Source: Alphaproteobacteria bacterium 33-17 (GTDB lineage: Bacteria > Pseudomonadota > Alphaproteobacteria > Rickettsiales > 33-17). From it: a DNA stretch of 64,000 bases. The notes beneath the pieces are model-generated. The model was not told where the DNA came from, did no database searches, and saw nothing but the letters and a program-made list of their open reading frames with translations. Positions 42,150 through 51,054 of the stretch are shown piece after piece. The stretch's first letter is position 1. Each line of letters starts with the position of its first letter. Both the position numbers and the translations under genes were made by a program. The stretch is taken from assembly GCA_001897445.1 (NCBI GenBank), contig MKSX01000027.1, forward strand, positions 1-64,000, given 5' to 3'.

Positions 42150-43060
42150 TATAAAGTGAACCCTAAGATTCTAAAGGTTTCTTTCATATGTGGGAAGATA
42201 GGTGCTGTAATATCAATTAGCGTTTTATCCATCAGCTTAATATTGCGCGCGTGTAGATGAAGTTTTATGTTAAGTCCATCAACAAATGCAGACTCCCCAC
42301 CATATTTACCATCGCCAAGGATTGGGGTGTTAAGAGCACGACTTGCATGAATCCTGATTTGGTGCTTACGACCAGTTACAGGCTTAAATTCGATTAAAGA
42401 TAAATCGTTGCCATAATGATCAAGAACGTTAAAAAGGGTTTTTGCGTCTTTTTTCTGTCCCATAACTTCAATTGGCATATCAATTACGCCTTTATTACGT
42501 TTAGGTTTTCCAACACATACAGCAAGGTATGTTTTATCTACTTGATCTTTTTTGAACATTGCGCTAAGTCTTACGGCAGCCTGATGAGTTCTGGCTAGAA
42601 CCAGTACGCCTGAAGTATCTTTATCAAGCCTATGCACAAGTTTAGGGGCTTCTGTAGCATTAAACTGAAGCGCAGGAAGCATGTCATCAAGGCTCATCTG
42701 TACCTTGCTTCCGCCTTGTACGGCAATACCAATTGGTTTGTTGATAATGATAATATCTTCGTTTTGGTAAAGTATTGAATCTAAAAGGAATTTTGCTTTT
42801 TTATCAGATACTTCCTTTGGGGCTTTAACTGCTTTCGATTTTTCAGGGCTTTCATCTATTGTCAGGAATTTATCAATGCTTATTACTGCACCACTGCTAA
42901 CCCTGTGGTCTGCCTCAACTCTTTTTTGATCAACTTTAATAAGACCCTTGCGAAGTGCCTTTTGAATTCTTGACTGGATAAGATGGGGGTAAAGTTTTTT
43001 TAAATATCTGTCCAGCCTTGTATTTTCGTAGTCAGCTGGTACTGTATGGTTAATAAGCAT
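42149..43060 (-). CDS. rluC: 23S rRNA pseudouridine synthase, RluC/RluD family
   Basis: 303 residues. An S4 RNA-binding domain (TRLDRYLKKLYPHLIQSRIQ) is followed by the catalytic domain with HRLDKDTSGVLVLAR, whose Asp is the nucleophile, and GRKHQIRIHASRAL. Length and layout fit RluC better than RluD, but the exact sites modified cannot be read. First gene of the rluC-rsmE-gshA operon. Confidence 0.93.
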   Translation of the reverse strand: MLINHTVPADYENTRLDRYLKKLYPHLIQSRIQKALRKGLIKVDQKRVEADHRVSSGAVISIDKFLTIDESPEKSKAVKAPKEVSDKKAKFLLDSILYQNEDIIIINKPIGIAVQGGSKVQMSLDDMLPALQFNATEAPKLVHRLDKDTSGVLVLARTHQAAVRLSAMFKKDQVDKTYLAVCVGKPKRNKGVIDMPIEVMGQKKDAKTLFNVLDHYGNDLSLIEFKPVTGRKHQIRIHASRALNTPILGDGKYGGESAFVDGLNIKLHLHARNIKLMDKTLIDITAPIFPHMKETFRILGFTL

Positions 43061-43106
43061 GGCTTTATTCTAATTTCCTTTTAAATTTGTACACATTTTA
43101 TATATA

Positions 43107-44483
43107 TTAATAACGCCTCATGCAAACATTATTTTCATTAGGGGTTTTTTCGCATATAAATGCTCTAACCTCTCTGATGCTTTGCATTTGCTCGGCATTT
43201 AAATTTTGGGTAGCAATGTTAATAATTCTTTCCTTTGCGCGATTACAATAAGAATCGCTTAGTGTAAGGTCTGCCCCAGCTTCAACCATGCTACGTACGC
43301 AGTTTATATCAAAATTGTGTCCTTCGGTTTTTCGCCATGTCCAGTATTGGTTGTAAACCATTATAGGTGTTAGTCCTTTAGGGAATATTGCCTGTTTATA
43401 ACCATAAAAAGTTGTATTTTTATAAAACCATAACTCTTCAGCAGACCTTGTATTAATATGGTTTGGTGACACTTCAAGTAGGTAGTTTACCAGCTCTGTA
43501 TAACCGTAAAGACTTGCATAATATAAAAATGTGTTATGTTTTTGGGCGAATTCATCACTTGTAATATCTGTGTAATAGCCTTTAAAAAGCTGAAGTATAT
43601 TTATTAATGTTATAGCTTCTTCTGGCGAAGCTTCTTTTAAAATTTTTTGCGCTTTATAAATTACATCTAAAAACTCTTCTTCATGAAATGTAAACTCTTT
43701 CAAAAAAGCTTCCATTAATGCTACCGAGCATATAGTAGTTGGAATAGTTAATTTAACATTCCAAAATTTTGCTCCATTTTTTATAAGTAATTTTACTGCA
43801 TTTTCATTTTTCTCAGAATAAGCATATTCAAGCAAAGATGTAGTAGAATCACCCATGGTAAAAGGCTGATTGATATTTACCTTGGTAATATTAATATCAT
43901 GTAAGAATCCACCAATTTCGTAATTTAACTGAGTATCATCCAGGCCATTACAAATGTAAGTTCCGTTTAACATGCCAACTAAATATTCTTCAGTTAGGGT
44001 TTTATCATTGATTTTACTGGCAATTAAATTGAGCTTATGATGAGTATTCCTGCAAAGCTGATCAAATTGGCTGTTAGTATACCAATCTTTTATTATAACA
44101 AAGTTGAGATATCTTGATATAATTTGATTGTGCATTTCAAGATATTCTTTATCTGATAATAGACTGGTATCATATTTTTTCTTTAATTTATTCGCAACAG
44201 CTGTATAAGCAAGTTTACCGAGTGCATTATACGGGGCGCTTTTGTTATTATGAAGTTTGTTAATTATTAGTTCTAAAGCTTTTTCAAGAGTAAATTTTAA
44301 ACGTTTGTTAACTTGAGCAATGCTATATACTTCGTCTGTTTCGTTTACAGCAAAATATGACAGAATATGGGCAATCATCTCATCGGGTAAAGCTGATAAA
44401 TAATCGATAGGTTCTTTTTCTACTTTCAGTCTTTTTAAGGATCTTTCGTCATTTGAATGATCAGCTGCTCTTCTTTTTGACAT
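43107..44483 (-). CDS. F-box/ankyrin-type protein with N-terminal NLS-like cluster
   Basis: 458 residues. The N terminus has SKRRAAD and SLKRLKVEK (a bipartite basic cluster) and then an F-box-like domain at about 28-70: LSALPDEMIAHILSYFAV ... IAQVNKRLKFTLE. Ankyrin-like repeats follow (SLLEYAYSEKNENAVKLLIK, FLYYASLYGYTELVNYLLE). This is the standard F-box order, with substrate-binding repeats C-terminal. It is a tandem paralog of 44488-46179, 4 bases downstream of it. Inferred to join host SCF ubiquitin ligases. Confidence 0.87.
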   Translation of the reverse strand: MSKRRAADHSNDERSLKRLKVEKEPIDYLSALPDEMIAHILSYFAVNETDEVYSIAQVNKRLKFTLEKALELIINKLHNNKSAPYNALGKLAYTAVANKLKKKYDTSLLSDKEYLEMHNQIISRYLNFVIIKDWYTNSQFDQLCRNTHHKLNLIASKINDKTLTEEYLVGMLNGTYICNGLDDTQLNYEIGGFLHDINITKVNINQPFTMGDSTTSLLEYAYSEKNENAVKLLIKNGAKFWNVKLTIPTTICSVALMEAFLKEFTFHEEEFLDVIYKAQKILKEASPEEAITLINILQLFKGYYTDITSDEFAQKHNTFLYYASLYGYTELVNYLLEVSPNHINTRSAEELWFYKNTTFYGYKQAIFPKGLTPIMVYNQYWTWRKTEGHNFDINCVRSMVEAGADLTLSDSYCNRAKERIINIATQNLNAEQMQSIREVRAFICEKTPNENNVCMRRY

Positions 44484-44487
44484 AGAT

Positions 44488-46179
44488 TTATAACCCTAAA
44501 TCTCTTTGTGCTTTTTTAAGTATAGCATCTGCAGCCTCAATGTCACGCCAAAGGCGGACTAAATAATCATTTTGAACTTCAGTAGTAGTAACTGCATTAG
44601 GTTTATTAATAGCATCTTGCATAAGTTTTGGAGCGGTAGAGACCACAGGCTTAATTTTGTTTTGCAGTAGCTCAAATTCCCTTGCAAAATTTTCTTTTAG
44701 AAAATCGGTTACAGAGTTCCGAGAAATAATATCAGCAAGTTTTACGCCTTTTTTAAGCTCTTGCCTGATTGTTTCATCCAGAACCATTTTGATAAAGTTT
44801 GTTATAGTTTTATAATCTTTTAAATTCATATTCTTAGTTTCATATGCTATAAAGTGTTCAAATGCCCTGTTTCCATTAGCATCTTTTGCAGTTAAATCAA
44901 GTCCTTGTTCTATCATAACATAAAAATCTTTGATTTTTTCATCGTATATACCTGTTGATGGATCTAGTAGGCATTTAATATTATAAGTCATGAAAGGAGT
45001 AGTGCCTTTTGCATATAACATATTATCTAGTGAATGCTCTGCATTCGGTAAAGATTGGTTTATGTCAAAGCCCATAGCTATCAAATGCTTTATATTTTCA
45101 TGTGATGCAAATTTAAAGGCATAAAATAAAGGCAATTTACCATGTTTATTGGCGATTTTAATAACATCATGACCAGCATAATGTAAATATTGCAGGCAAT
45201 ATACATATTGAGTAAGAGATTGAGTAGTTATGAATGTTGGGCTGTTAATTTTAGTAACGGCACTTTCGATTTGATCATTATTAAAATTAAAATGTTTAAA
45301 TAAATATCTAAATAAATCGGGATTACTAAACTGTATAGCAATACCTAGTTTAGGGTTCCAGTGTTTTGCACCATGTTTACTTAAAAGGCGAATTGCATCC
45401 TGGTTGTTATAGTGATGAGCAATTTCAAGTAAAGTTACTTTATCAGAGATCTTTATATCTTCATCCCAAATAAATGCCTTGTTTATATTCACTTTAGTTT
45501 TGTAAACATCATGCAAATACTCTTCTTCATAATCATAGTCATCATCAGCCATTTCATATTTATCACCTTTGCCATTTAATATGCTTACTAAGTATTCTTC
45601 TGTTAGAGTAAAGCCTTGAATGTGACAGGCGATTAAATTTAGTTTCTCACTTAAATTATTTTCTAGCTGAAATGCGTGAGGATTATCCCCTCCTGTGGTT
45701 TCGCTAAAGAAGTGGGGGTATCTTGTAAGAATGTAGTTATGCCATAGCAAAAAAACTTCGTCGTACATGTTGTCTAAATGGTATGGTTTGATTGTACGTT
45801 TAGCTACTTTTAATTCATTAAGTATTTTTTCAATTGCCTTTTTTTCAGCAGGTTTGCTTAAATCTTCGTTATACATTGAACAAATTTTTTTATGAAAATT
45901 GCGTAGCGCTACCTTACCGATTGCATTGAAAGATGGTTCTTTACCTTTGGAAATATTATTCATTTCAGCTATAATGAGTTTGTTAACAATATCCTTATGC
46001 ATTTTACTAATTGTTCTAAAGTTCAAAAGTTGCTCTACTTCTGTAACCGAATAACTTACTGCGGTATTAGTAAAAATATCTATCAATATCTTATCTTGAG
46101 CTGGGATATTATGTAATATTTTGCGTTTTTTTAAAGCAGGCTGTTCGTTATCGCTAAGGTTTGATGCTGATCTTTTCAT
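44488..46179 (-). CDS. ankyrin-type protein with NLS-like N terminus and decayed F-box
   Basis: 563 residues. N terminus MKRSASNLSDNEQPALKKRK resembles a bipartite nuclear signal. The region aligned with the F-box of the next gene reads IPAQDKILIDIFTNTAV and lacks the LPxE core, so the F-box may be lost or diverged. Ankyrin-like units: TLLEIAHHYNNQDAIRLLSK, KLPLFYAFKFASHENIKH, GNRAFEHFIAYETK. Both tandem genes share EYLV-x-(M/I)-LNG and (T)KVNIN. First gene of a two-gene operon with its own promoter. Confidence 0.85.
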   Translation of the reverse strand: MKRSASNLSDNEQPALKKRKILHNIPAQDKILIDIFTNTAVSYSVTEVEQLLNFRTISKMHKDIVNKLIIAEMNNISKGKEPSFNAIGKVALRNFHKKICSMYNEDLSKPAEKKAIEKILNELKVAKRTIKPYHLDNMYDEVFLLWHNYILTRYPHFFSETTGGDNPHAFQLENNLSEKLNLIACHIQGFTLTEEYLVSILNGKGDKYEMADDDYDYEEEYLHDVYKTKVNINKAFIWDEDIKISDKVTLLEIAHHYNNQDAIRLLSKHGAKHWNPKLGIAIQFSNPDLFRYLFKHFNFNNDQIESAVTKINSPTFITTQSLTQYVYCLQYLHYAGHDVIKIANKHGKLPLFYAFKFASHENIKHLIAMGFDINQSLPNAEHSLDNMLYAKGTTPFMTYNIKCLLDPSTGIYDEKIKDFYVMIEQGLDLTAKDANGNRAFEHFIAYETKNMNLKDYKTITNFIKMVLDETIRQELKKGVKLADIISRNSVTDFLKENFAREFELLQNKIKPVVSTAPKLMQDAINKPNAVTTTEVQNDYLVRLWRDIEAADAILKKAQRDLGL

Positions 46180-46212
46180 TTAAAATATACCGATATATTA
46201 ATTTTGTATGTT

Positions 46213-46241
46213 AAATTAATATATTATTAACTTTTTGTCAA
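46213..46241 (-). promoter_or_regulatory. promoter of the tandem F-box/ankyrin operon
   Basis: On the minus strand TTGACA (46241-46236), 17 bases, TAATTT (46218-46213). The spacer has GTTAAT at bases 5-10, and TTAA-TAATATA-TTAA overlaps the -10. Confidence 0.6.
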
Positions 46242-46251
46242 TAAAAATACA

Positions 46252-46279
46252 TTGACGCAAATGGTTAAAATATTAATAT
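46252..46279 (+). promoter_or_regulatory. possible divergent promoter of the transglycosylase gene
   Basis: TTGACG (46252-46257), 16 bases, TAATAT (46274-46279), leaving a leader of about 60 bases that contains the palindrome at 46310-46323. Confidence 0.35.
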
Positions 46280-46309
46280 TTATTGCAAAAACGGTATTTT
46301 TGATATATA

Positions 46310-46323
46310 GTTAATATATTAAC
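46310..46323. promoter_or_regulatory. palindromic operator-like site
   Basis: GTTAATATATTAAC is a perfect 14-base palindrome 22 bases before the transglycosylase start. It contains two inverted GTTAAT-type half-sites, the same word seen inside several effector-gene promoters. Confidence 0.4.
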
Positions 46324-46345
46324 CATTTGAGATTTTGTATAATCT

Positions 46346-47161
46346 ATGAGAATAAGTTCAGGTTTACAGCTTAGTTCAATAAAATATATGTTGTGTGCAT
46401 TAGCTTTAATATGCATAAGCAAAACATGTGAGGCGGAATCACGCGATGACATTGTAAATCGCGATTCTAACAGGTGTACTCGCTATTTCTCATATTATGA
46501 AACTAAATATCAAATCCCAAACCATTTGCTTCATGCTGTTGCACTTAAAGAGTCGGGTATATACCACCATACAACAAAAAGAACCCATCCATGGCCATGG
46601 ACTATAAATTATAAAGGGAAGGGCTACTTTTTTGAAAGTAAAGCCGCAGCAATCAATGCAGTTAAAAAGATATTCAGCGGCGGGGACAGATCTGTTGATG
46701 TTGGGTGCATGCAAATTAACTTGCTACACCATAAAGATGCTTTTAGATCGCTTGAACATGCATTTGACCCAAGAAGTAACGTAGAATACGGTGCTAAGTT
46801 TTTAAGCGGTAATTTTCAAAAAAGCAGTAGCTGGAAGCATGCAGTTGCGGCATACCACTCTGCAAATACACCAAAGGGTGTGCATTACTCCAATAAGGTT
46901 CTGTCAATTTGGCGTAAAGAAGGTAAGAAATACGAGGCGTCTTTAAAAGGTCATGATAGCAGAATTACAGTTGCTGATAGTAGTACCGATAAAAGAGTAG
47001 TAGCAAGAAGAGCTAATTTTAATAGTTCCAGCGAAACTTTTAACCCTAATCCACGGAAAAAAGATTTTTTCATCAAAGTAACAAGCGAGAGTAAGCAAGC
47101 AGAACACAACGCTGTGGCTAAAATCAGTTCAGATACAGTTAAACAATTTAGATCTAATTAA
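46346..47161 (+). CDS. secreted lytic transglycosylase (SLT domain)
   Basis: Cleaves peptidoglycan glycan strands in the periplasm. 271 residues with an N-terminal signal peptide (about 1-30: YMLCALALICISKTCEA). The SLT domain has the catalytic Glu in VALKESGIYH, then SVDVGCMQINL and the AVAAYHS segment. About 80 basic, low-complexity residues follow. No secretion-system gene is adjacent, although such enzymes often serve wall passage of secretion machines; general wall turnover is the simpler reading. The ATG at 46346 has no clear ribosome site; a start at Met15 would still leave a signal peptide. Confidence 0.9.
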   Translation: MRISSGLQLSSIKYMLCALALICISKTCEAESRDDIVNRDSNRCTRYFSYYETKYQIPNHLLHAVALKESGIYHHTTKRTHPWPWTINYKGKGYFFESKAAAINAVKKIFSGGDRSVDVGCMQINLLHHKDAFRSLEHAFDPRSNVEYGAKFLSGNFQKSSSWKHAVAAYHSANTPKGVHYSNKVLSIWRKEGKKYEASLKGHDSRITVADSSTDKRVVARRANFNSSSETFNPNPRKKDFFIKVTSESKQAEHNAVAKISSDTVKQFRSN

Positions 47162-47358
47162 TTTTTAATAAATTTGCTCTGGTAAAAATGCAATAAATTT
47201 GCAACACTTTGCTTTGAAATTACATATTTTCATATTTTTCAGCAGGTTTTGTATATTTTTAATTTTACAACTTTCTCAATTGCACTAAAATGATTTTTAC
47301 GCGGCCGAAGATGTACGGAAGGTCGGCTAATTATCTAACAAATATAGGGAGTTTTGTT

Positions 47359-47649
47359 GTGAACAAAAACGATTTAGTTTCTAGTATTTCTGATCATACT
47401 GGTGTTACAAAAACAGCTGTAAATGCTGTAATCGACTCAATGATTGAAGTAATGATTCAAGCTTTAAACAGTGGCGATGATATCAGATTAATTGATCTTT
47501 GTACAATCTCTGTTGTTAAAAGAGAAGAAAAAATGGGCCGTAACCCAAAAAATGGTGCGCCAATTAAGATCCCAGCTGCTATTGTTCCAAAAATTAGAGC
47601 TACAAAAAGATTTAAAGATGCATTAAACATTAAAAAGAAAAAGAAATAG
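47359..47649 (+). CDS. hup: HU-family DNA-binding protein
   Basis: 96 residues. The mature family start MNKNDLV corresponds to GTG 47359, which has GGGAG seven bases upstream; the longer frame from 47290 would add 23 residues foreign to the family. The DNA-binding arm region reads GRNPKNGAPIKIPA, typical of HU/IHF. The C terminus is a poly-Lys extension (IKKKKK), slightly longer than usual. A strong terminator follows, as expected for an abundant nucleoid protein. Confidence 0.95.
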   Translation: MNKNDLVSSISDHTGVTKTAVNAVIDSMIEVMIQALNSGDDIRLIDLCTISVVKREEKMGRNPKNGAPIKIPAAIVPKIRATKRFKDALNIKKKKK

Positions 47650-47663
47650 TTCTTTTTAAGATT

Positions 47664-47699
47664 AAAAAAAGGGGAGGTATAAAACGCCTCCCTTTTTTT
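47664..47699 (+). terminator. rho-independent terminator of HU
   Basis: GGGAGG (47672-47677) and CCTCCC (47687-47692) form the stem, with A7 before it and T7 after, so it can act in both directions between HU and the convergent gene. Confidence 0.88.
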
Positions 47700-47738
47700 A
47701 TTAGCTATTGTTCGTAATTAGACCTAACTAAGGGCAGT

Positions 47739-48908
47739 TTAATATCTGGTTTTTGCTGGTTGCAGGATTGAGCTTTTAAAGGCATCTGCAAAGCTATTGT
47801 CTATAAATGCGGCTAATTTAAGGTGAACTTCGTCTGGCAGGGAGTTTCTAAAGCTACTTTCCTTTTTAAAAAGTATAAGAAAACTCGCAAGGTCTGACAA
47901 AGATTTGTCATTATCATAAAAATTCTGGGCAATATCAATAATGCTAGTCTTGGTACGGTCTTCATATTTAATTATAAACTTTAGCCAATTTATATTATTA
48001 CTGCATGAAACAGTATCTTCATCAATAACTTCAGGCGCTAGGTTATATAAATAATACATATGCATTAAATTTCCTGAAATGTCAGATGCAAGCATCAGCT
48101 TCTCTAGTCCATCTAAATAAAGTGAATTGAGTAGAGCAGGGTAGAGATATACTTCGTTTATCATCCAGTCGATTACATCTAGTCTGTCATAGAAAAGCGC
48201 TGATTTTACAAGTTTAATCGCATGTTGATTAAATAGTGTTTCTCTGTTTTTGCTAATATTTAAAAGCCATATTGCCATTTCAAAGTGACCATTTTTATAG
48301 GCGCTAACAATTATTCCAGGCAAAATTTGCTGCACATATAATTTATTGGGTATAAGTTCGTATAAATACTGCGCAATATCAAGCAGCCCATGATAACATG
48401 TGTATTCAAAAATTGATGTTTCTTCGTTTTTAAAGCTTAGAATTGAGGATTTTTCAGTTTTTGTATGAAGTTTGAAAGCCTTTTTTACATAACGTAAATC
48501 ACCGCCTAAGCATATTGAAAGAAAAAACGAATAATCATCATATTTTCTCATGGCATCCTGGATTGCTGATGATTGCGATTCGTAGTATTTAATTGAGTAC
48601 CAGGATTTTCCCGCTTTTGAAAGCTTGTAAAAAAATTCCGTCATAAAAATTGTACGTACATATTTTTCTTTAGGAATGCTAAGATATTTATTTAAGATAT
48701 TGATGGTAGCTGTAAATCCTGTAGTGCATGCAATTCTATATGGCTCGCAAATATTTTCTGTTAAAAGATCTTGCGCCTGATCAAAATTTATCTTACTTGC
48801 CTTAGCGAGAATTTTATCTACGCTTTCACTTTTTCCAGACTTAACTGCCTCTAAAAGCTTGCTATATACAATTTTAAAATCAAAAGTTTTTGTGGTTTCT
48901 TTAGACAT
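47739..48908 (-). CDS. helical-repeat protein with C-terminal F-box-like motif
   Basis: 389 residues. Ankyrin-like helical units YHGLLDIAQYLYELI and NGHFEMAIWLLNIS belong to the degenerate repeat shared by many proteins here. Near residue 355 is NSLPDEVHLKLAAFI, an F-box-like LPxE motif, close to the C terminus. No basic cluster follows, unlike the 19380, 33585 and 37854 proteins. It lies 51 bases after 48960-50390 on the same strand. Function unknown. Confidence 0.82.
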   Translation of the reverse strand: MSKETTKTFDFKIVYSKLLEAVKSGKSESVDKILAKASKINFDQAQDLLTENICEPYRIACTTGFTATINILNKYLSIPKEKYVRTIFMTEFFYKLSKAGKSWYSIKYYESQSSAIQDAMRKYDDYSFFLSICLGGDLRYVKKAFKLHTKTEKSSILSFKNEETSIFEYTCYHGLLDIAQYLYELIPNKLYVQQILPGIIVSAYKNGHFEMAIWLLNISKNRETLFNQHAIKLVKSALFYDRLDVIDWMINEVYLYPALLNSLYLDGLEKLMLASDISGNLMHMYYLYNLAPEVIDEDTVSCSNNINWLKFIIKYEDRTKTSIIDIAQNFYDNDKSLSDLASFLILFKKESSFRNSLPDEVHLKLAAFIDNSFADAFKSSILQPAKTRY

Positions 48909-48959
48909 AATTTTTTCTGAATCTTTATCTATGTAAATACAATATCTTCCTGGCTAAGT

Positions 48960-50390
48960 CTAATAAAAATTTCTAACGCCAAAATTTATAAGCTGCAAGT
49001 GTTTATCGGTTTCTAGTCTATGCTGATAATTATTACTATAATCGGAAGTAAGACTAGGTCTAAAATGAATATCAATATTATCTAAGAATAATCGATATTC
49101 ACTTTTAAACGGATTTTTATATGAAGTTACTTTTGTTACGTAAATTTCTGACTTTACTGCATGGATAGGTTGATTTTGCATATAAGCAGATATGTGTGTA
49201 TAGGGGTTGTTTCCAGTTTTTTGCTCAAATTCATAACATAATTTTAGCCATTGTAAGTATTTATGATTTTGTATAGCAGGGCATTCAATTAACAATGGCT
49301 GGTGCTTGATAAATAAATATATTTTACAAAAATCACCTTTTTGAATAGCAGCGTTAAATAATTCTGGTAGATATTCTGTCAAAAATTTGGTATTTTGCAC
49401 TGTATGATTTTGCAAATGCTTTAAGACCCATTCCAGTAAACAATCGTGATTTTTCTCAATTGCTGCATTGATCATTTCTAAAAAATGTTGAGGAATCAGG
49501 GACTTTAGCCAAAGTCCAGCATATAGGCTTGTTGGTCTTTTTTCTTTGATTGCATTCATAATGCCTATGAAATGATTTTTTATGAACTGGCTTTTGTCAT
49601 TATAAATATTATAAAGCCATATGACAGTATTGAAATGACTTTTTTTGATAACATATCCCAGGAAACGTTCAATATTCAGGCGTAAGGCTTCTTTATTGCC
49701 TGATAAATAATATAAAAATTTAGCCGTATCAAGTCTGCCCGTTATATAGGAAACTTCAAAAGCACTCAGGTATTTGCTATCATCATGGTTAACTATTTGG
49801 TATTGCTCTTCTTTAGAGTATTCATGAAATAGTTTTTCCGCAATTTTTAAATTACCTGCAAGGCAAATGTCTTTAAAGAAGATAAAGTTTTTTTTGGTTT
49901 TTAAGTGTTTCTGTGTATCTTCGGTTTCTGTTTTAAAAATTTCATATGCTGTGGCTGCATGCCCATTTTTACAAAGTATATGATAAAAGCATTCTTCAAA
50001 TTTCTGAGAAATCCTAAGCCTAAAGGGAGGTGTGGCTTTATCAGCTAAAAAATTAATAATGGCTAAATTCCCATGATGACAAGCCAAGTCAAAAACCTTA
50101 TAATTATCGGCTGCTAAAAAAGATTCTGCTAAACTTGGATTATATTCTTTAACATAATTGTAAATGAATGTTAATTTAATAAGGTTTTCAGTATAAACAG
50201 CTTCTTTGAAAAATTCAAAATATGGGTTTGGTAAGAAGTTGCAAATAGATAATTCCAGGCTTTGACTGTATATTTTAAATAAAGTAAAATCGTTATAGAA
50301 AGAGTCTGTTAAAATATAAATTTGTGATTCTAGGTTAGCCCTCTTAAATGTATTTAGTGCAGCTATAACTTCAACTTTATCTAAGCTCAT
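48960..50390 (-). CDS. helical-repeat protein, unknown function
   Basis: 476 residues in degenerate ankyrin-like units: HHGNLAIINFLADK, AGNLKIAEKLFHEY, TGRLDTAKFLYYLS. No F-box motif, CaaX box or basic tail was found; it ends VRNFY. On the minus strand TTGACT-N17-TCTAAT lies upstream (weak promoter). Related in style to 47739-48908 and perhaps co-transcribed with it. Confidence 0.82.
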   Translation of the reverse strand: MSLDKVEVIAALNTFKRANLESQIYILTDSFYNDFTLFKIYSQSLELSICNFLPNPYFEFFKEAVYTENLIKLTFIYNYVKEYNPSLAESFLAADNYKVFDLACHHGNLAIINFLADKATPPFRLRISQKFEECFYHILCKNGHAATAYEIFKTETEDTQKHLKTKKNFIFFKDICLAGNLKIAEKLFHEYSKEEQYQIVNHDDSKYLSAFEVSYITGRLDTAKFLYYLSGNKEALRLNIERFLGYVIKKSHFNTVIWLYNIYNDKSQFIKNHFIGIMNAIKEKRPTSLYAGLWLKSLIPQHFLEMINAAIEKNHDCLLEWVLKHLQNHTVQNTKFLTEYLPELFNAAIQKGDFCKIYLFIKHQPLLIECPAIQNHKYLQWLKLCYEFEQKTGNNPYTHISAYMQNQPIHAVKSEIYVTKVTSYKNPFKSEYRLFLDNIDIHFRPSLTSDYSNNYQHRLETDKHLQLINFGVRNFY

Positions 50391-50456
50391 GTCTTTTTCT
50401 TAAAAATATATGTAATTTGTTTATTAGAAAGACAAAAGCACCTATAGTCAATATAA

Positions 50457-51008
50457 TTATAATGATCCTATAATTCCATCTTCTGTTATGATGCCATCTA
50501 AAATCTGATCAAACTCCTCAGGTGAAAACTCCGCCATTTGGCTGCTAAATGCAACACCTATAAATTTTGGAGATGGCTTAATATGATTGCGATAAAATTC
50601 TATTGTTTTATCATAAGCTCCACCGCCATAACCAATCCTGTGCAGATCCTGATTAAAAGCTACTAATGGTACGAATACATAATCGATATCAAGGTCAAAT
50701 ACAGGGTCTTTTGGTTCGTGTATGCCATATTTGTTAACCTCTAGGTACGAATCCCATATTGCAAAGCGTATTTTTTTTGTTTCAAAATTAAATACAGGAA
50801 GTAAGGCTTTGCGGCATTTGTTTGATAAATCGCGTATATCCACTTCATTATTAACAGGATAATATAAAGCAATGCTTGCTTTTGATAAATTAATGTTACT
50901 TGAGATAATATTTGATATTTGTGTGCTTAAATCTTCAACTTCATGCTTTTTCATAGACTTCCTTTTCATTAGATACATAAAACGTGTAATTTTTTTGGAT
51001 TCTATCAT
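50457..51008 (-). CDS. 5-formyltetrahydrofolate cyclo-ligase
   Basis: ATP-dependent enzyme returning 5-formyl-THF to 5,10-methenyl-THF. About 183 residues. ALYYPVNNEVDI corresponds to the early family motif, and RIGYGGGAYDKTIEF is the hallmark ATP/folate loop. A TTG at 51026 would start earlier and an ATG at 50954 with AAGGAAG upstream would start later; I prefer ATG 51008 because the intervening residues (MIESKKITRFMYLMKRKS) match the basic N-terminal helix of the family. Confidence 0.9.
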   Translation of the reverse strand: MIESKKITRFMYLMKRKSMKKHEVEDLSTQISNIISSNINLSKASIALYYPVNNEVDIRDLSNKCRKALLPVFNFETKKIRFAIWDSYLEVNKYGIHEPKDPVFDLDIDYVFVPLVAFNQDLHRIGYGGGAYDKTIEFYRNHIKPSPKFIGVAFSSQMAEFSPEEFDQILDGIITEDGIIGSL

Positions 51009-51054
51009 GAGTGGAGATATATGCAATAATTATATTTAGGGTTGAATGGATTTT

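Noticed and set aside
46338..46343. TATAAT just before the transglycosylase ATG
   Set aside because: Transcription from it would begin inside the coding sequence; no fitting -35 is present.
47290..47358. N-terminal extension of HU
   Set aside because: The family begins at MNK; GTG 47359 has a proper ribosome site and the extension does not resemble HU.
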